From positions 1,371,031 to 1,435,030 of the forward strand of contig NZ_WKJC01000001.1 of the NCBI RefSeq assembly GCF_009674675.1: a stretch of 64,000 bases of DNA, read 5' to 3'. How positions within the stretch are numbered: position 1 is the first letter of the stretch; each line of letters starts with the position of its first letter. Position numbers and translations under genes: made by a program. This DNA is from Kangiella sp. HZ709 (GTDB lineage: Bacteria > Pseudomonadota > Gammaproteobacteria > Enterobacterales > Kangiellaceae). Below, in pieces: positions 47,276-57,429 of the stretch. Under the pieces are notes generated by a model. The model ran no database searches and was not told the origin of the DNA. It saw only the letters and a list, made by a program, of their open reading frames with translations.

Positions 47276-49207
47276 TTATGCGTTTTTGTTATCATCCTTA
47301 ACTTCTTCGAACTCAGCGTCGACTACATCGTCACCGCCAGCATTTGAAGCTTGCTCTGCTCCAGGCTGCGCACCTGCTTCCGCCTGCTGTTGAGCTTGCG
47401 CATACATACGCTCAGCTAACTTTGCAGAGGCTTGACTTAAGGCTTCAGTCTTAGCTTTGATTTCTTCTAAGTCATCTGTCTTAATCGCTTCTTCTAAATC
47501 GTTAGCTGCTGCTTCAATCGCTTCTTTCTCGCCATCTTCGAAAGTGACATTTTCATCATTCAAAGATTTGCGACTAGCGTGAACAAGTCCATCCGCTTGG
47601 TTACGTGCTTCGACCAACTCTTGGAACTTCTTATCTTCTTCAGCGTGAGCTTCGGCATCTTGAACCATTTGCTCGATTTCTTCATCCGATAAGCCAGAAG
47701 ACGCTTTGATCTGAATTGATTGCTCTTTACCAGTGGCTTTATCTTTTGCTGAAACATGCATGATACCGTTAGCATCAATATCAAAAGATACTTCGATTTG
47801 TGGCATACCACGTGGCGCAGGAGGAATGTCCGCTAAGTCGAAACGGCCTAGAGATTTATTCTGTTGAGCCATTTTACGCTCACCCTGTAATACGTGAACC
47901 GTTACAGCAGTTTGGTTATCTTCTGCTGTTGAGAATACTTGCGATGCCTTCGTAGGAATCGTTGTATTCTTGTCGATTAAGTTAGTCATTACGCCACCCA
48001 TAGTCTCGATACCTAGAGACAAAGGTGTTACGTCTAATAGTAATACGTCCTTAACGTCACCAGCTAATACCGCACCTTGAATCGCTGCGCCCATCGCCAC
48101 GGCTTCATCAGGGTTAACGTCTTTACGAGGCTCTTTGCCAAAGAAAGTGGTTACTGATTCTTGCACTTTAGGCATACGAGTCTGGCCGCCTACTAAAATC
48201 ACATCGTCGATTTCAGAGGTTGATAAACCAGCATCTTGTAGCGCTTGCTTAACTGGCGCCATTGAACGTTCAATTAAATCTTCAACCAAAGACTCTAATT
48301 TTGCACGAGTCAATTTGATGTTTAAGTGCTTAGGACCAGTTGCATCAGCAGTGATGTAAGGTAAGTTAACATCCGTTTGCGAGCTAGAAGATAACTCGAT
48401 CTTCGCTTTCTCACCCGCTTCTTTCAAACGCTGCATCGCAAGCGCGTCGCCTTTCAGGTCTATGCCTTGTTCTTTCTTGAACTCTTCCGCTAGATACTGA
48501 ATAACGCGGTTATCGAAATCTTCACCACCTAAGAAAGTATCACCATTAGTCGCCAATACTTCGAAGGTGTGCTCACCGTCAACTTCAGCAATCTCAATCA
48601 CTGAGATATCGAAAGTACCACCACCTAAGTCATAAACCGCGATAGTACGGTCGCCACGCTCTTTATCCATACCATAAGCTAAGGCTGCGGCCGTTGGCTC
48701 ATTGATAATACGCTTCACTTCTAAGCCCGCGATTTTACCGGCGTCCTTAGTCGCTTGACGTTGTGAATCATTGAAATATGCAGGAACCGTAATAACCGCT
48801 TCAGTCACTTCTTCACCTAAGAAGTCTTCGGCTGTTTTCTTCATTTTCTTTAGAACTTCAGCAGAAACTTGTGGTGGAGCCATATTTTTACCATTAACAG
48901 ATACCCAAGCGTCACCATTGTCCGCTTCAACGATCTTGTATGGCACCATTTCTATGTCTTTTTGCACTACGTCGCTTTTGAACTTACGACCGATCAAACG
49001 CTTGATCGCGTATAAAGTGTTTTCAGGGTTAGTTACTGCCTGACGTTTTGCCGATTGGCCTACTAAAGTTTCACCATCAGTGAAAGCGATAATAGAAGGA
49101 GTCGTACGACCGCCTTCAGAGTTCTCGATTACACGAGCTTTGTCGCCGTCTAACACAGCAACACATGAATTGGTTGTACCTAAATCGATACCGATAATCT
49201 TGCCCAT
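47276..49207 (-). CDS. dnaK: Chaperone protein DnaK (Hsp70)
   Basis: DnaK is the ATP-driven folding chaperone. Its ATPase domain contains [12 protein letters not shown], the phosphate-2 motif [11 protein letters not shown] and [14 protein letters not shown]. The linker and substrate domain begin at [14 protein letters not shown], and the C-terminus ends in a typical acidic VVDAEFEEV tail. Its 643 residues are standard. A sigma-32-like promoter lies upstream. Unlike the usual order, grpE is not adjacent but 7.5 kb away. Confidence 0.98.
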   Translation of the reverse strand: MGKIIGIDLGTTNSCVAVLDGDKARVIENSEGGRTTPSIIAFTDGETLVGQSAKRQAVTNPENTLYAIKRLIGRKFKSDVVQKDIEMVPYKIVEADNGDAWVSVNGKNMAPPQVSAEVLKKMKKTAEDFLGEEVTEAVITVPAYFNDSQRQATKDAGKIAGLEVKRIINEPTAAALAYGMDKERGDRTIAVYDLGGGTFDISVIEIAEVDGEHTFEVLATNGDTFLGGEDFDNRVIQYLAEEFKKEQGIDLKGDALAMQRLKEAGEKAKIELSSSSQTDVNLPYITADATGPKHLNIKLTRAKLESLVEDLIERSMAPVKQALQDAGLSTSEIDDVILVGGQTRMPKVQESVTTFFGKEPRKDVNPDEAVAMGAAIQGAVLAGDVKDVLLLDVTPLSLGIETMGGVMTNLIDKNTTIPTKASQVFSTAEDNQTAVTVHVLQGERKMAQQNKSLGRFDLADIPPAPRGMPQIEVSFDIDANGIMHVSAKDKATGKEQSIQIKASSGLSDEEIEQMVQDAEAHAEEDKKFQELVEARNQADGLVHASRKSLNDENVTFEDGEKEAIEAAANDLEEAIKTDDLEEIKAKTEALSQASAKLAERMYAQAQQQAEAGAQPGAEQASNAGGDDVVDAEFEEVKDDNKNA

Positions 49208-49248
49208 TTTTCTACTCCGAAAAATATAGTTAAATCTTGCTTGGAACC

Positions 49249-49280
49249 TATATGTGGGCTGGCTTTAGGAGATCAAGGGG
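49249..49280 (-). promoter_or_regulatory. Sigma-32-like heat-shock promoter of dnaK
   Basis: On the minus strand CCCCTTGATC (49271-49280) and CCCACATATA (49249-49258) are 12 bases apart. They resemble the RpoH consensus (CTTGAAA and CCCCATnTA) and lie about 40 bases upstream of the dnaK start. No CIRCE element is seen here. Confidence 0.65.
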
Positions 49281-49348
49281 ATTTTTAAGAAAAACTTTAA
49301 TTTTTTGTGGTTATTTGACCACAACGCTCGACTACCTCAGTTTAAGAA

Positions 49349-49372
49349 CCCTTGACCCAAAAGAGCCAAGGG
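49349..49372 (-). terminator. Weak hairpin after the giant gene
   Basis: CCCTTG and CAAGGG form an outer stem with a 12-base interior, about 10 bases past the giant gene's stop. It lacks a strong T run, so termination is uncertain. A second inverted repeat (TTGTGGT and ACCACAA, about 49305-49325) lies further on. Confidence 0.35.
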
Positions 49373-49380
49373 ATTTAGGG

Positions 49381-52300
49381 TTAGATTACAATAGGGAAAT
49401 TATCATCCATTTGGGCTTGAACACTAGCAACCATAACATTAATTATTCCAGCTCCATGATCTGTATAACTACCGACATCAGGGAAATTAGGTAAATCTGT
49501 TATTTCAATACCAGTTCTAGCCTTCAAATTCCTTTTTGATCCAGGATTCATAATACATCCTGCCGCAATATGAGGCGAATGATGGTTAGTGCGGGTACCA
49601 TTCGGATTTATTACTTTTCCAATCATACTATGAATAATTTCATGAGCTAAAGTTTCACCGATTAATCGACCAACCAAATCAATCAATAAAGAGTTTAAGC
49701 GCGCATCAGGAGAACCCAATGAGGCTATTTTGCTTACTAATTGATTCACGGCATCATCAAGTATTGAAACCACTGGGTCGTCATATTCTCCTGAGTAAAT
49801 TTCAATACTCTCATTAAACACTGTCGGACCAAAAGCTCCCCCTACAGGTATGGTAATTCCATAGGTTTCATCAGTTGGATCTTCATCTTTGAGTGTAGCT
49901 ACTGAAATCTTGTCCGCAGCTACGCCTGCACCAGAATATTGAGCAGGTAAAGTCTCGTTTTGAGCTCCCACTTGCCATATCATTCTGACATTAGATGTGC
50001 TTAGGAGCTGCTCCGCAGTCGCTTTAATTGCGGTAACCACTTTATCCTTATCCGCGGTCAAACCGTAATTAGATAGCGCATTATCAAATTGAGCCGAATC
50101 TTCGTTAACAAAAATAAATTGAGGTATTACAATCGGAATATCCATGCTTGAACCAAGTTGATTGTTCGCACTATCAAAAACTTTAAATTGGATCAGATGC
50201 TTACCAGGTATCAAAGCACTAACATCCGTTACCATTGAGTTTTTTGCACTAAAGGCAACTGCCCCAGGATTAGCGCAAGACCATTCCACTTTAGCTCCTT
50301 CGGGCATACTATCGACAGTTGCTTCCATTTGTATTTGGCCAGTCTTATTACCTGCAATTGCTCCAAAGGTTAATTGATCGCGATTAGCTGGCCTAGTCAA
50401 AACCGCCGTAATAGCATTTGGGTCATCCCCTGCTGGAATATTTGCTCCACCAACCAAAGCATTTGAAGCAGCATTTCCTTGTGATTGCGTCAATGCACCG
50501 GACTCAACAGCTTTTTGAATGGTTTGTAGATGATCCCTAAGTTGAGCTGGGTTAGTAGAGCGCACCATTTCACTGACTACTGCTTGAGTTGGATCACTAC
50601 TGCCTGCAGCTGATGTATTAGCACCCTTTCCGCCGGACCCAGAAGGAGTTGATTTAATGCCTGTTGTGCCTGGTTTTGCACCACTGCCACCTTTACCACC
50701 GCTACTAGGAATAGGCACACCTGTATAAGCAGATACCAAGCCACGTACTACATCACCAGCTATCGCATTCATTGCAGCCCTGTGCTGCCTAGTACTAGTA
50801 AATGCCTCCTTAGTAGCACTATCAATAAACTGTAATAACTCAGCTCCTCTTGATAAGTCTCTAAATATATCTGGTGTACTTAAGGTATTAAGAGCAGCAG
50901 TCATACCAGTGGGATCTGGTAAGCCTGGCACATTTTGCAAATTAACAATCGGTGCAGCTAACGGAGTCGGGGTTGTATTTCCTCGTGAAGCGCGAGTTCC
51001 AGGCGTGATCCCTGTAATTGCCGGAGCATTCTTAGCGCACGCTTGCTCAGGATCGATAAAACGCTCAACATCGCGTTTCTCAGTAGCATTACAACAAGAT
51101 AGATACACCTCACCAAATATACCTCTAGTTGGCATAGTAACGACTCTGCTGGAAACCACGAACTCAGGTGGCTCTACTTGGATAAACCTATGCCCTTCCA
51201 GTAACTCAAAAGCAACATAGTTACCTAAGACTCCTACCGGCCTATTAACAATATTATCCAATAAAGATTCACCATTCATTTCATACTGATCAAAACGAAT
51301 AGCTCTTCTATCTGGATCTTCTCGTAACCAAATAGCGCGCATATAACGCATAGGGTGGGACTGAATATGTGCAATCAGCTCTTGTAAACGACAATAATCT
51401 CTATGTTCCCTGCCACGATAATTCTCAAAGTTAACTTCAACATCTGAGATTGGTATCATCACAAAAGGGTTTTCATTATCAAGCGTAGTATTAACGGCCC
51501 CAACATTTAATCGAAATGATTGAGGAGTAGGAACAAATCTCGAACGATCAGTTCTTGTGGTTATTTCAACACGTTCTAATTTATGTTTGGTCGATTGAGC
51601 CAATAAATCATTCAAAAAATCGCCACCCATACTGAAAGGCCCAAAGTCTATACTTTGAGCTGATTCGGCAGGGTCAAAGGAAACTCTCAACTCTTTTAAA
51701 TCATCTGCTCGTACAGGTAACGAAACGAAATCCACAGGCCCGCTCTTACCAATCGCACCTCTCGGTTCTAAAGTAACGCTTTGACCCGAGTCAGTTTCAA
51801 TGCTTAAGGAAATTCCTTTTCTCCAGGAGCGGTCCAGATCAACTCTCCAACGGGAAAAAGTTGCAAACGGTTGTTCAATATCATAAACATCACTGCAATG
51901 TAATAAACGCGAAAGTGAATTAAAGGCTCTGCGGTACTTTCGAGGAACCATTCTTCTTAACTTTCTAGAATATCTGTCTAAAAATCGAGTTATGGGTCTA
52001 GAAGGCGCTTTAACGAACTTATCAAAGCTAGGAATTTTATCGAAAATATCATCATCAATTTCGTAAGGTACTAAAACTACTGGCTTTTCCTCAACCAGCT
52101 CAGTTTTGACCGCATAGTGAGAAACAACCGCTGAATACATCAAGTTCATAACGTGGTTTTTGTTATGATTATGGATATTGCGAGTGTTGATTCTTTCCGA
52201 CTCTCTTTGCCTAGAAGTCGTCACGACCGTGGAACGCTGGGATCTAAAAGCCGAGGCTTTCTGAGTAACGGTATCGGAGATATCCTGCACAGTGGATGTG

Positions 52301-53802
52301 TGCAAATCTCTTCTACCTGAGGTATTACTGGAAGTTTTACCGCCACCACCACCAATACTAAATATGCCTAAATCTAAACTTGCTCCACCACCTCCAGAGG
52401 CAGATGAACCAGACTGCTTTTCAGTTAGAACAGCATCAACGACTTCATCAATCGAGCGATCATGATTAAGCTCATGCGCAAGCTTTTCACGTGAAGTCGT
52501 TTGTTCAACACGAGAGTCACGCTCACTTCGCTGCCAATCGATAACGGTGATATTTATATCTTCGCAAGGCGCCAAAGAAGTAGAATACAGAAGCTTCCCT
52601 AGCCCTTGCCCTACTGGATACCAACCTTGCTTATATAAGTTTGCAAAACCTAAAACTAAATTACCACCTGTTACAGAGTAAGTGCTTTCCTTTTCATCGC
52701 CAAAAGGGATTGGGCCTGTAACTTTATTTCTATCGACCTCTCTTTTGCCATCAAATACAATATCTGTATCAGTTACTCTAACAATTTGCCTAAAATGATA
52801 TTCAGCACTTGCAAATTCAGTTCGAGGTCTCAAACAACAATTACCATCAACATGCTCCTCATTCAGACCAAAGGAATCAGGAGAAACCAGAATATCGATA
52901 TCATCTGGGTCTTCTACTGTTCCAGGTTTTTCTGCACCTACCTGGTCAGTAAAAATTTCTGGAAAGTCCAGCTCTTTATCCTTAGGAATGACAAAAATAT
53001 GTGCCGACCCTAGCTGGTGCTGAAGTGCCACTTCAGATAATGATAATGCTTGTACATATTTAGATTGACTATCTGCCGCTCCTATTTCAACTTTTAATTC
53101 AGAGTACGCATCTCTTGGTACTCGAGTAAAGTTAACCGAAGCATAGCCCTTGGCATCAGTCTGCCCTTGCTTCAAAACCACCTCTTTTCCATCGGTGGTT
53201 GATTTAGCTTTTACCGAAAAAACGGCATTCCGTGCTAATTGACTGGATTCATTGGTAACTTTAAATCTAAGTTTTCCAATATTTTCTTGAGGCGTGATTA
53301 CGTCATTCTCTATTAAATTAACATTTCTTGGCCCGTAGCCTGTGAGTTGTGGGGGGACTATATGTTGTGATGCCTTCAATGCAAAATCTTTGCTGTTAAA
53401 ATTTTTTGCTTCAATTAATTCCGAAGGCTCCAAACGAATAATTTCTTCAGTTTCCTCAAGCCCAAACAGTTGACTGGCTCCTGGCACATCTTTAACCACT
53501 TCAAGTAGCTCAGACATTTCACCTTCAAGTATTTTTCCTTTTCTAATAATACTATCTGCCGCTTTATCTTCTCCTTTTATTCTGAGGTCTTCCGCTTCCT
53601 TTTCTAATTTAGACATTTCTGCCTGGACACGATGCACTTTATGCTTAAAGCCATCAATAATCTCTTTTGAATTTAAAACTTCCTTCCTTAGCACAGCTCC
53701 TTTACTCTTACTTGAAGAGTATTGCTTTGACTTGGGAGGAGATTTGCTTTTTGAGGATTTTACACTAGCCTTATTAGTTACCTCAGTGGGTTTCTTAGCC
53801 AT
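49381..53802 (-). CDS. Giant multidomain protein with C-terminal HExxH protease-like domain
   Basis: I do not recognise the overall family of this 1473-residue protein. The N-terminus is lysine/serine-rich with no signal peptide, followed by a likely coiled coil (about 35-105). A beta-sandwich-like region (about 175-245) contains QTDAKGYASVNF. A middle domain (about 395-590) includes a serine/glycine patch and RSQRSTVVTTSRQRESERI, then NHNKNHVMNLMY. A second conserved-looking block (GREHRDYCRLQELIAHIQSH) lies near 820. Glycine-rich linkers lead to an Ig-like segment and a C-terminal domain. There HEIIH (about 1387-1391), a later NHHSPH and CIMNPG recall a metzincin zinc site and Met-turn. ATG 53802 has AAAGGAG upstream. 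Function and secretion route are unknown. Confidence 0.85.
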   Translation of the reverse strand: MAKKPTEVTNKASVKSSKSKSPPKSKQYSSSKSKGAVLRKEVLNSKEIIDGFKHKVHRVQAEMSKLEKEAEDLRIKGEDKAADSIIRKGKILEGEMSELLEVVKDVPGASQLFGLEETEEIIRLEPSELIEAKNFNSKDFALKASQHIVPPQLTGYGPRNVNLIENDVITPQENIGKLRFKVTNESSQLARNAVFSVKAKSTTDGKEVVLKQGQTDAKGYASVNFTRVPRDAYSELKVEIGAADSQSKYVQALSLSEVALQHQLGSAHIFVIPKDKELDFPEIFTDQVGAEKPGTVEDPDDIDILVSPDSFGLNEEHVDGNCCLRPRTEFASAEYHFRQIVRVTDTDIVFDGKREVDRNKVTGPIPFGDEKESTYSVTGGNLVLGFANLYKQGWYPVGQGLGKLLYSTSLAPCEDINITVIDWQRSERDSRVEQTTSREKLAHELNHDRSIDEVVDAVLTEKQSGSSASGGGGASLDLGIFSIGGGGGKTSSNTSGRRDLHTSTVQDISDTVTQKASAFRSQRSTVVTTSRQRESERINTRNIHNHNKNHVMNLMYSAVVSHYAVKTELVEEKPVVLVPYEIDDDIFDKIPSFDKFVKAPSRPITRFLDRYSRKLRRMVPRKYRRAFNSLSRLLHCSDVYDIEQPFATFSRWRVDLDRSWRKGISLSIETDSGQSVTLEPRGAIGKSGPVDFVSLPVRADDLKELRVSFDPAESAQSIDFGPFSMGGDFLNDLLAQSTKHKLERVEITTRTDRSRFVPTPQSFRLNVGAVNTTLDNENPFVMIPISDVEVNFENYRGREHRDYCRLQELIAHIQSHPMRYMRAIWLREDPDRRAIRFDQYEMNGESLLDNIVNRPVGVLGNYVAFELLEGHRFIQVEPPEFVVSSRVVTMPTRGIFGEVYLSCCNATEKRDVERFIDPEQACAKNAPAITGITPGTRASRGNTTPTPLAAPIVNLQNVPGLPDPTGMTAALNTLSTPDIFRDLSRGAELLQFIDSATKEAFTSTRQHRAAMNAIAGDVVRGLVSAYTGVPIPSSGGKGGSGAKPGTTGIKSTPSGSGGKGANTSAAGSSDPTQAVVSEMVRSTNPAQLRDHLQTIQKAVESGALTQSQGNAASNALVGGANIPAGDDPNAITAVLTRPANRDQLTFGAIAGNKTGQIQMEATVDSMPEGAKVEWSCANPGAVAFSAKNSMVTDVSALIPGKHLIQFKVFDSANNQLGSSMDIPIVIPQFIFVNEDSAQFDNALSNYGLTADKDKVVTAIKATAEQLLSTSNVRMIWQVGAQNETLPAQYSGAGVAADKISVATLKDEDPTDETYGITIPVGGAFGPTVFNESIEIYSGEYDDPVVSILDDAVNQLVSKIASLGSPDARLNSLLIDLVGRLIGETLAHEIIHSMIGKVINPNGTRTNHHSPHIAAGCIMNPGSKRNLKARTGIEITDLPNFPDVGSYTDHGAGIINVMVASVQAQMDDNFPIVI

Positions 53803-54194
53803 AACGATCTCCTTTAACTTTAATTCCATTTCATCGCAAACCTTTTGCGAATTTAATAAATTAAACTTAAAAAAGCCTTAAAAATAGATGTCTAATATTT
53901 TAACAAGGCTAATTTGCATTGGCTTATTTGAGCTGGTATCGATTAATGCAAGAGTGCATTGCCAAGCTGAGTAGCAGTTCACTATTTGTTAAATAAATTT
54001 ACAACCTAATAAAGTCACTTTGAAAAAAAAGTGAATGAAAATGCAATAAAGTGAAAAAAAATGTCACTTTAGTCTATATATTTTACAAAAAATAAGTTTA
54101 GGTTTTGCTGAATTAGCGAGGGTTGAATAAAAACTCAAATTTTTTATGGGCTTTGTGCTAACTTTAATCTATTCATTCTAAAAGAGGTTCTCTT
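53803..54194. promoter_or_regulatory. AT-rich divergent regulatory region with a heptamer array
   Basis: This 392-base gap separates the giant gene (minus) from the beta-lactamase-like gene (plus). It has no gene. Four copies of TCACTTT or its complement AAAGTGA lie at 54015-54021, 54028-54034, 54048-54054 and 54064-54070. They form two inverted pairs, and the first is part of the palindrome AAAGTCACTTT (54011-54021). A small hairpin, AATGCA-AGAG-TGCATT, is at 53945-53960. The array looks like an operator cluster for one of the two flanking genes. Confidence 0.55.
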
Positions 54195-55250
54195 ATGCTT
54201 TATAGACTGAGCTTATTATTTATATGTTTACTACTTCATTCATGCGCTCAAAAGAGTGCCCATGTAATAAAAAGTGATAATGAATCAATTAATGAAGTAC
54301 TGGCTATGCAAAAAGGTTTCTCAGGGCATGTGCTAATTGCTGATAAAAATAAGATCATTTTTAACAATGCTTATGGTACCTCTTCAATAGATCAACCAAT
54401 GAAGATTTCTGAGCGCTGGAGATGGGCTTCGGTGACTAAACAATTAACTTCTGTTGCCATTATGCAGTTAATTGAAGAAAAACTTCTTTCTTTAGAAACC
54501 ACTCTTTCAGAATCCATTCCCGCCGAAAATATCCCAAATGCCGATATAATTACCATCAAGGATTTATTGCAGCACACGTCAGGTTTAATTAATGATTCTT
54601 CCTTGCCTGATGAGAGCTTTGCAAATGGTTTTAATCCTCGTGATTACTGTAAAGGAATTCCAAAAACAGAGCCAGGAAAGCAGTTTGATTATAATAATTG
54701 CGACTATATAGTGCTCGGTCTAATTCTTGAAAAAATTGACCAAAAATCATGGTTCGAAAGCCTTAATGACCGAATTTTTAAACCTGCTAACATGCACTCA
54801 ATGCAAATAGGTAAGAATAATGGTAATGAAACGGTGACAGGCTTCATAAGAGATCAAGAGCCATCTCCAAAAGTTTATTTGCCTTTATATGAGGCCTCAG
54901 GTGAATTAGTTGGAGAAGCTTATGATCTACTAAAATTTAACCGAGCACTACTCAGTAATAAACTACTCAATAACCATTATCGCTCTATACTTTGGAAGTC
55001 TAAACCAGAATATGGCTATGCAGCCCTAGGTCAATGGGTTTTTCCCGCCTCTCTGAATAAATGTAATAAAAATTACAATATAGTTGAAAGAAGGGGCGCA
55101 ATTTCAGGCGTAAAAGTATTAAACCTATTAATCCCAGAAAAAGAAATTAGCATTATTACTTTTATAAACCGAGAAGAGTGGGACTGGGGAGCTATATGGA
55201 TGCAAAGTGGATTTGCTTACGAGCTTTTAAGTGCAACACTATGCGATTAA
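54195..55250 (+). CDS. Class C beta-lactamase-like serine hydrolase lipoprotein
   Basis: This is a 351-residue lipoprotein (lipobox LLHSC, cysteine at about 17) of the beta-lactamase/penicillin-binding-protein C superfamily. The SxxK motif is ASVTKQL, the YxN motif is DYNNCDY, and a KTG-like element is expected near the C-terminus but was not clearly seen. Such proteins include esterases and peptidases, so antibiotic resistance should not be assumed. AGAGG lies before the ATG. The giant gene is divergent from it. Confidence 0.85.
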   Translation: MLYRLSLLFICLLLHSCAQKSAHVIKSDNESINEVLAMQKGFSGHVLIADKNKIIFNNAYGTSSIDQPMKISERWRWASVTKQLTSVAIMQLIEEKLLSLETTLSESIPAENIPNADIITIKDLLQHTSGLINDSSLPDESFANGFNPRDYCKGIPKTEPGKQFDYNNCDYIVLGLILEKIDQKSWFESLNDRIFKPANMHSMQIGKNNGNETVTGFIRDQEPSPKVYLPLYEASGELVGEAYDLLKFNRALLSNKLLNNHYRSILWKSKPEYGYAALGQWVFPASLNKCNKNYNIVERRGAISGVKVLNLLIPEKEISIITFINREEWDWGAIWMQSGFAYELLSATLCD

Positions 55251-55262
55251 ACCTTTATATAA

Positions 55263-55289
55263 AAAAGCCTGAGAGTTACTCAGGCTTTT
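55263..55289. terminator. Bidirectional terminator
   Basis: The 11-base stem AAAAGCCTGAG and CTCAGGCTTTT encloses a five-base loop between the convergent beta-lactamase-like and YebC-family genes. Confidence 0.9.
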
Positions 55290-55309
55290 CAAGAACAATT
55301 TATTACTAT

Positions 55310-56026
55310 TTATAATTCTGCATTATGATAAACATTTTGCACATCATCTTGATCTTCTAGCATTTCCATAAATTTTTCGAACATTTCCATATCATCGGCT
55401 GGTACTTCGGCCATGACTTTGGGGATAAATTGAATTTCATCAACTTCAAACTCAATTTCTTCAAAGTTTTCGGTTAAAGCTTGCTTGGCTTTCGCGTATT
55501 CTGTGTTTGGAGCAAATACAGTAATCATACCTTCTTCATGTTCGATATCAGATACATCCACATCGGCCATCATTAGTGCTTCCAGCACCGCTTCTTCATC
55601 ATTATGTGGGAACACAAAAATAGCACTGTGATCGAACATATGGCTGACGCTACCTTCTGTACCAATCTTACACTTGGTTTTAGTGAAGCAAAGACGCACT
55701 TCACCGAAAGTACGGTTTGGGTTATCCGTCAGGCAATCTACGATTACCATGGTATTGCCCGGACCATAACCTTCGTAACGTGCAACAGCGAAGTCTTCAC
55801 CAGCGCCAGACGTGGCTTTATCAATGGCGTTTTTAATAACGTGCGCTGGTACCTGGGCACGCTTTGCGGCATCAATCAAGCTACGCAGTGCTAAGTTACC
55901 TTCAGGATCGGCACCGCCTTGTTTAGCCACAACATAAATCTGACGACTAAATTTACTGTAAATTTTTGAGTTTTGATTCGAAGTTTTCGCCATCGAATCT
56001 TTACGGTTTTGATATGCGCGACCCAT
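55310..56026 (-). CDS. YebC/PmpR-family transcriptional regulator
   Basis: This is a 238-residue protein of the YebC family, members of which act as DNA-binding regulators or, as shown recently for some, ribosome-associated factors that help translate proline runs. The N-terminal [22 protein letters not shown], the [13 protein letters not shown] helix and the YEGYGPGN motif are typical. The [13 protein letters not shown] segment and the short N-terminal MGRAYQNRK put it closer to the YeeN branch than to YebC itself. No operon partner is evident. Confidence 0.9.
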   Translation of the reverse strand: MGRAYQNRKDSMAKTSNQNSKIYSKFSRQIYVVAKQGGADPEGNLALRSLIDAAKRAQVPAHVIKNAIDKATSGAGEDFAVARYEGYGPGNTMVIVDCLTDNPNRTFGEVRLCFTKTKCKIGTEGSVSHMFDHSAIFVFPHNDEEAVLEALMMADVDVSDIEHEEGMITVFAPNTEYAKAKQALTENFEEIEFEVDEIQFIPKVMAEVPADDMEMFEKFMEMLEDQDDVQNVYHNAEL

Positions 56027-56101
56027 AATTGCTTGTCCAAGTAGCCTTTGAAAAATGATGATTTTACAAGTAGTCCAAGCTCAATGAAACCTTTTGCCAA
56101 T

Positions 56102-56127
56102 AAAAAAGCCGATATTTAATCGGCTTT
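56102..56127 (-). terminator. Terminator of the small periplasmic-protein gene
   Basis: AAAGCCGAT and ATCGGCTTT enclose a five-base loop and are followed by a T run on the minus strand, 19 bases past the stop. Confidence 0.88.
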
Positions 56128-56145
56128 CTTCCTTATATTGTATAA

Positions 56146-56454
56146 CTACTGATTGGCTCCTATTTCCTCTTTACAGGCAGAAACCACCTCATCAAGGTGC
56201 TGATCTACGGCTGCCTTATCACCTATGGCCTTACTATCAATCACTAAATTGTAATCGGTTTTGTCGGCAACGCACTGACAGAGAGCTAAAGCTTTAAGTT
56301 TATCTTGCTCCGGCAAATTAGCCGCTTCAGCTTTACAAGCTTGCAACGTTTTAGTCTTGAGTGAATCCGCAGTATCAATTTCCTCAGACATTGAATTGAA
56401 ACTCAATAGGCTCAAACCTATCACTAATGAACTAACTATAATGATCTTCTTCAT
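56146..56454 (-). CDS. Small cysteine-containing periplasmic protein
   Basis: I do not recognise this 102-residue protein. It has a signal peptide (MKKIIIVSSLVIGLSLLSF, cleavage near residue 22) and a helical mature part with three cysteines (QACKAEAAN, ALCQCVAD, SACKEEI). That pattern recalls small helical periplasmic proteins with disulphides. The second ATG (56454) is chosen because the AGGAGA site is too close to the first. It sits between yebC and grpE. Confidence 0.7.
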   Translation of the reverse strand: MKKIIIVSSLVIGLSLLSFNSMSEEIDTADSLKTKTLQACKAEAANLPEQDKLKALALCQCVADKTDYNLVIDSKAIGDKAAVDQHLDEVVSACKEEIGANQ

Positions 56455-56460
56455 TTTCAT

Positions 56461-56716
56461 TCTCCTGTGATAAATGAGCTTTCGTTCTAACTAAAGAAAA
56501 TAAAAATAAATGCGTGCCAGTTGGCAAAGGAGTATCAAAAGTAGGTGTTTTTATAGTCTTGTGAACCCCTTTTACCGATTTACTCTATTGGTTAACCCGG
56601 CAAAAGTTATCGGGTTCTAACAGACATTGTCTAGTGGTAGAGCTTTATAGTTTTGCATTTAAGTTCCACTATTTTTTACCTTTTGTAAGCCACTTCAAAT
56701 GGCTACAAATTTACAT
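56461..56716. other. Intergenic gap, no gene seen
   Basis: Besides the upstream region of the small periplasmic-protein gene and the grpE terminator, I see no frame or conserved structure in these 256 bases. Confidence 0.4.
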
Positions 56717-56744
56717 AAAAAAACCGCGAGCATGTCGCGGTTTT
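56717..56744 (-). terminator. Terminator of hrcA-grpE
   Basis: AAAACCGCGA and TCGCGGTTTT form a ten-base stem with a five-base loop, followed by a T run on the minus strand, 18 bases after the grpE stop. Confidence 0.92.
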
Positions 56745-56761
56745 GGTACTTTTTTTTGAAC

Positions 56762-57370
56762 TTATTGAGCGACCACAACTCTTGCGGGTCTTATTAAACG
56801 TCCATTCAAGCTATAACCCTTTTGGAACACATCAATCACGGTATTCGATTCATGCGCAGGACTTGGTACCATAGTCATAGCTTCATGCAACTGAGGATCA
56901 AAGACTTCTTCGATTGGATTAAGTTGTTCTATTCCAAATTTTTCTAAGGTTGATAACGTCATCTTAAGCGTCAACTCCATGCCTTCTTTCATGGCAATGG
57001 ACTCTTCATGTTCAGCTTTTTGCGCTAACCCTTGCTCTAAACTATCCACTACCGCCAACATTTCATTAGCAAATTTCTCAATAGCAAATTTTCGTGCATT
57101 GGATACTTCGTTTTCACTACGGCGACGAATATTTTCTGCCTCTGCTTTAGTGCGAAGTGCTAGTTCCATATTTTCAGCGGCTTTGGCTTCAGCTTCTTCT
57201 AGTGCTTTTTCTAATTCATCTATACGGGCAGCATCGCCAGTTAACTCTTCGCCCAGCAGCTCTTCACCAAGATCGGCCATTATATCTTGCACCTGCTCAG
57301 CAGCTGTTTCAACAGCTGCATCTTGTGCAGCCTTAATATCTTCTTGATTTTTAACGTCTTTTTCAGACAT
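56762..57370 (-). CDS. grpE: Nucleotide exchange factor GrpE
   Basis: GrpE releases ADP from DnaK. The long N-terminal acidic coiled coil (about 10-110) leads to the core with RTKAEAENIRRRSENE and KFANEMLAVVDSLEQGL, and the beta domain ends NGRLIRPARVVVAQ. Its 202 residues are normal. It lies 59 bases after hrcA. In this genome it is separated from dnaK by the giant-gene block. Confidence 0.97.
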   Translation of the reverse strand: MSEKDVKNQEDIKAAQDAAVETAAEQVQDIMADLGEELLGEELTGDAARIDELEKALEEAEAKAAENMELALRTKAEAENIRRRSENEVSNARKFAIEKFANEMLAVVDSLEQGLAQKAEHEESIAMKEGMELTLKMTLSTLEKFGIEQLNPIEEVFDPQLHEAMTMVPSPAHESNTVIDVFQKGYSLNGRLIRPARVVVAQ

Positions 57371-57429
57371 GAGATTACTCCAAAATTATCTGGAATGATT
57401 TGAAAATTAAGTGGTAGCTATAATAAGGT

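Noticed and set aside
49305-49325. TTGTGGT/ACCACAA inverted repeat as an intrinsic terminator of the giant gene
   Set aside because: Neither strand has a T run after the stem; it may be an operator near the dnaK promoter or chance.
54011-54070. Repeats as a CRISPR array
   Set aside because: The units are only 7 bases, in both orientations, with 6-13-base spacing, and no cas genes are present.
54195-55250. Antibiotic-resistance beta-lactamase
   Set aside because: Only the superfamily SxxK and YxN motifs are seen, the protein is a lipoprotein and the C-terminal KTG-like element was not clear; esterase or peptidase activity is as likely.
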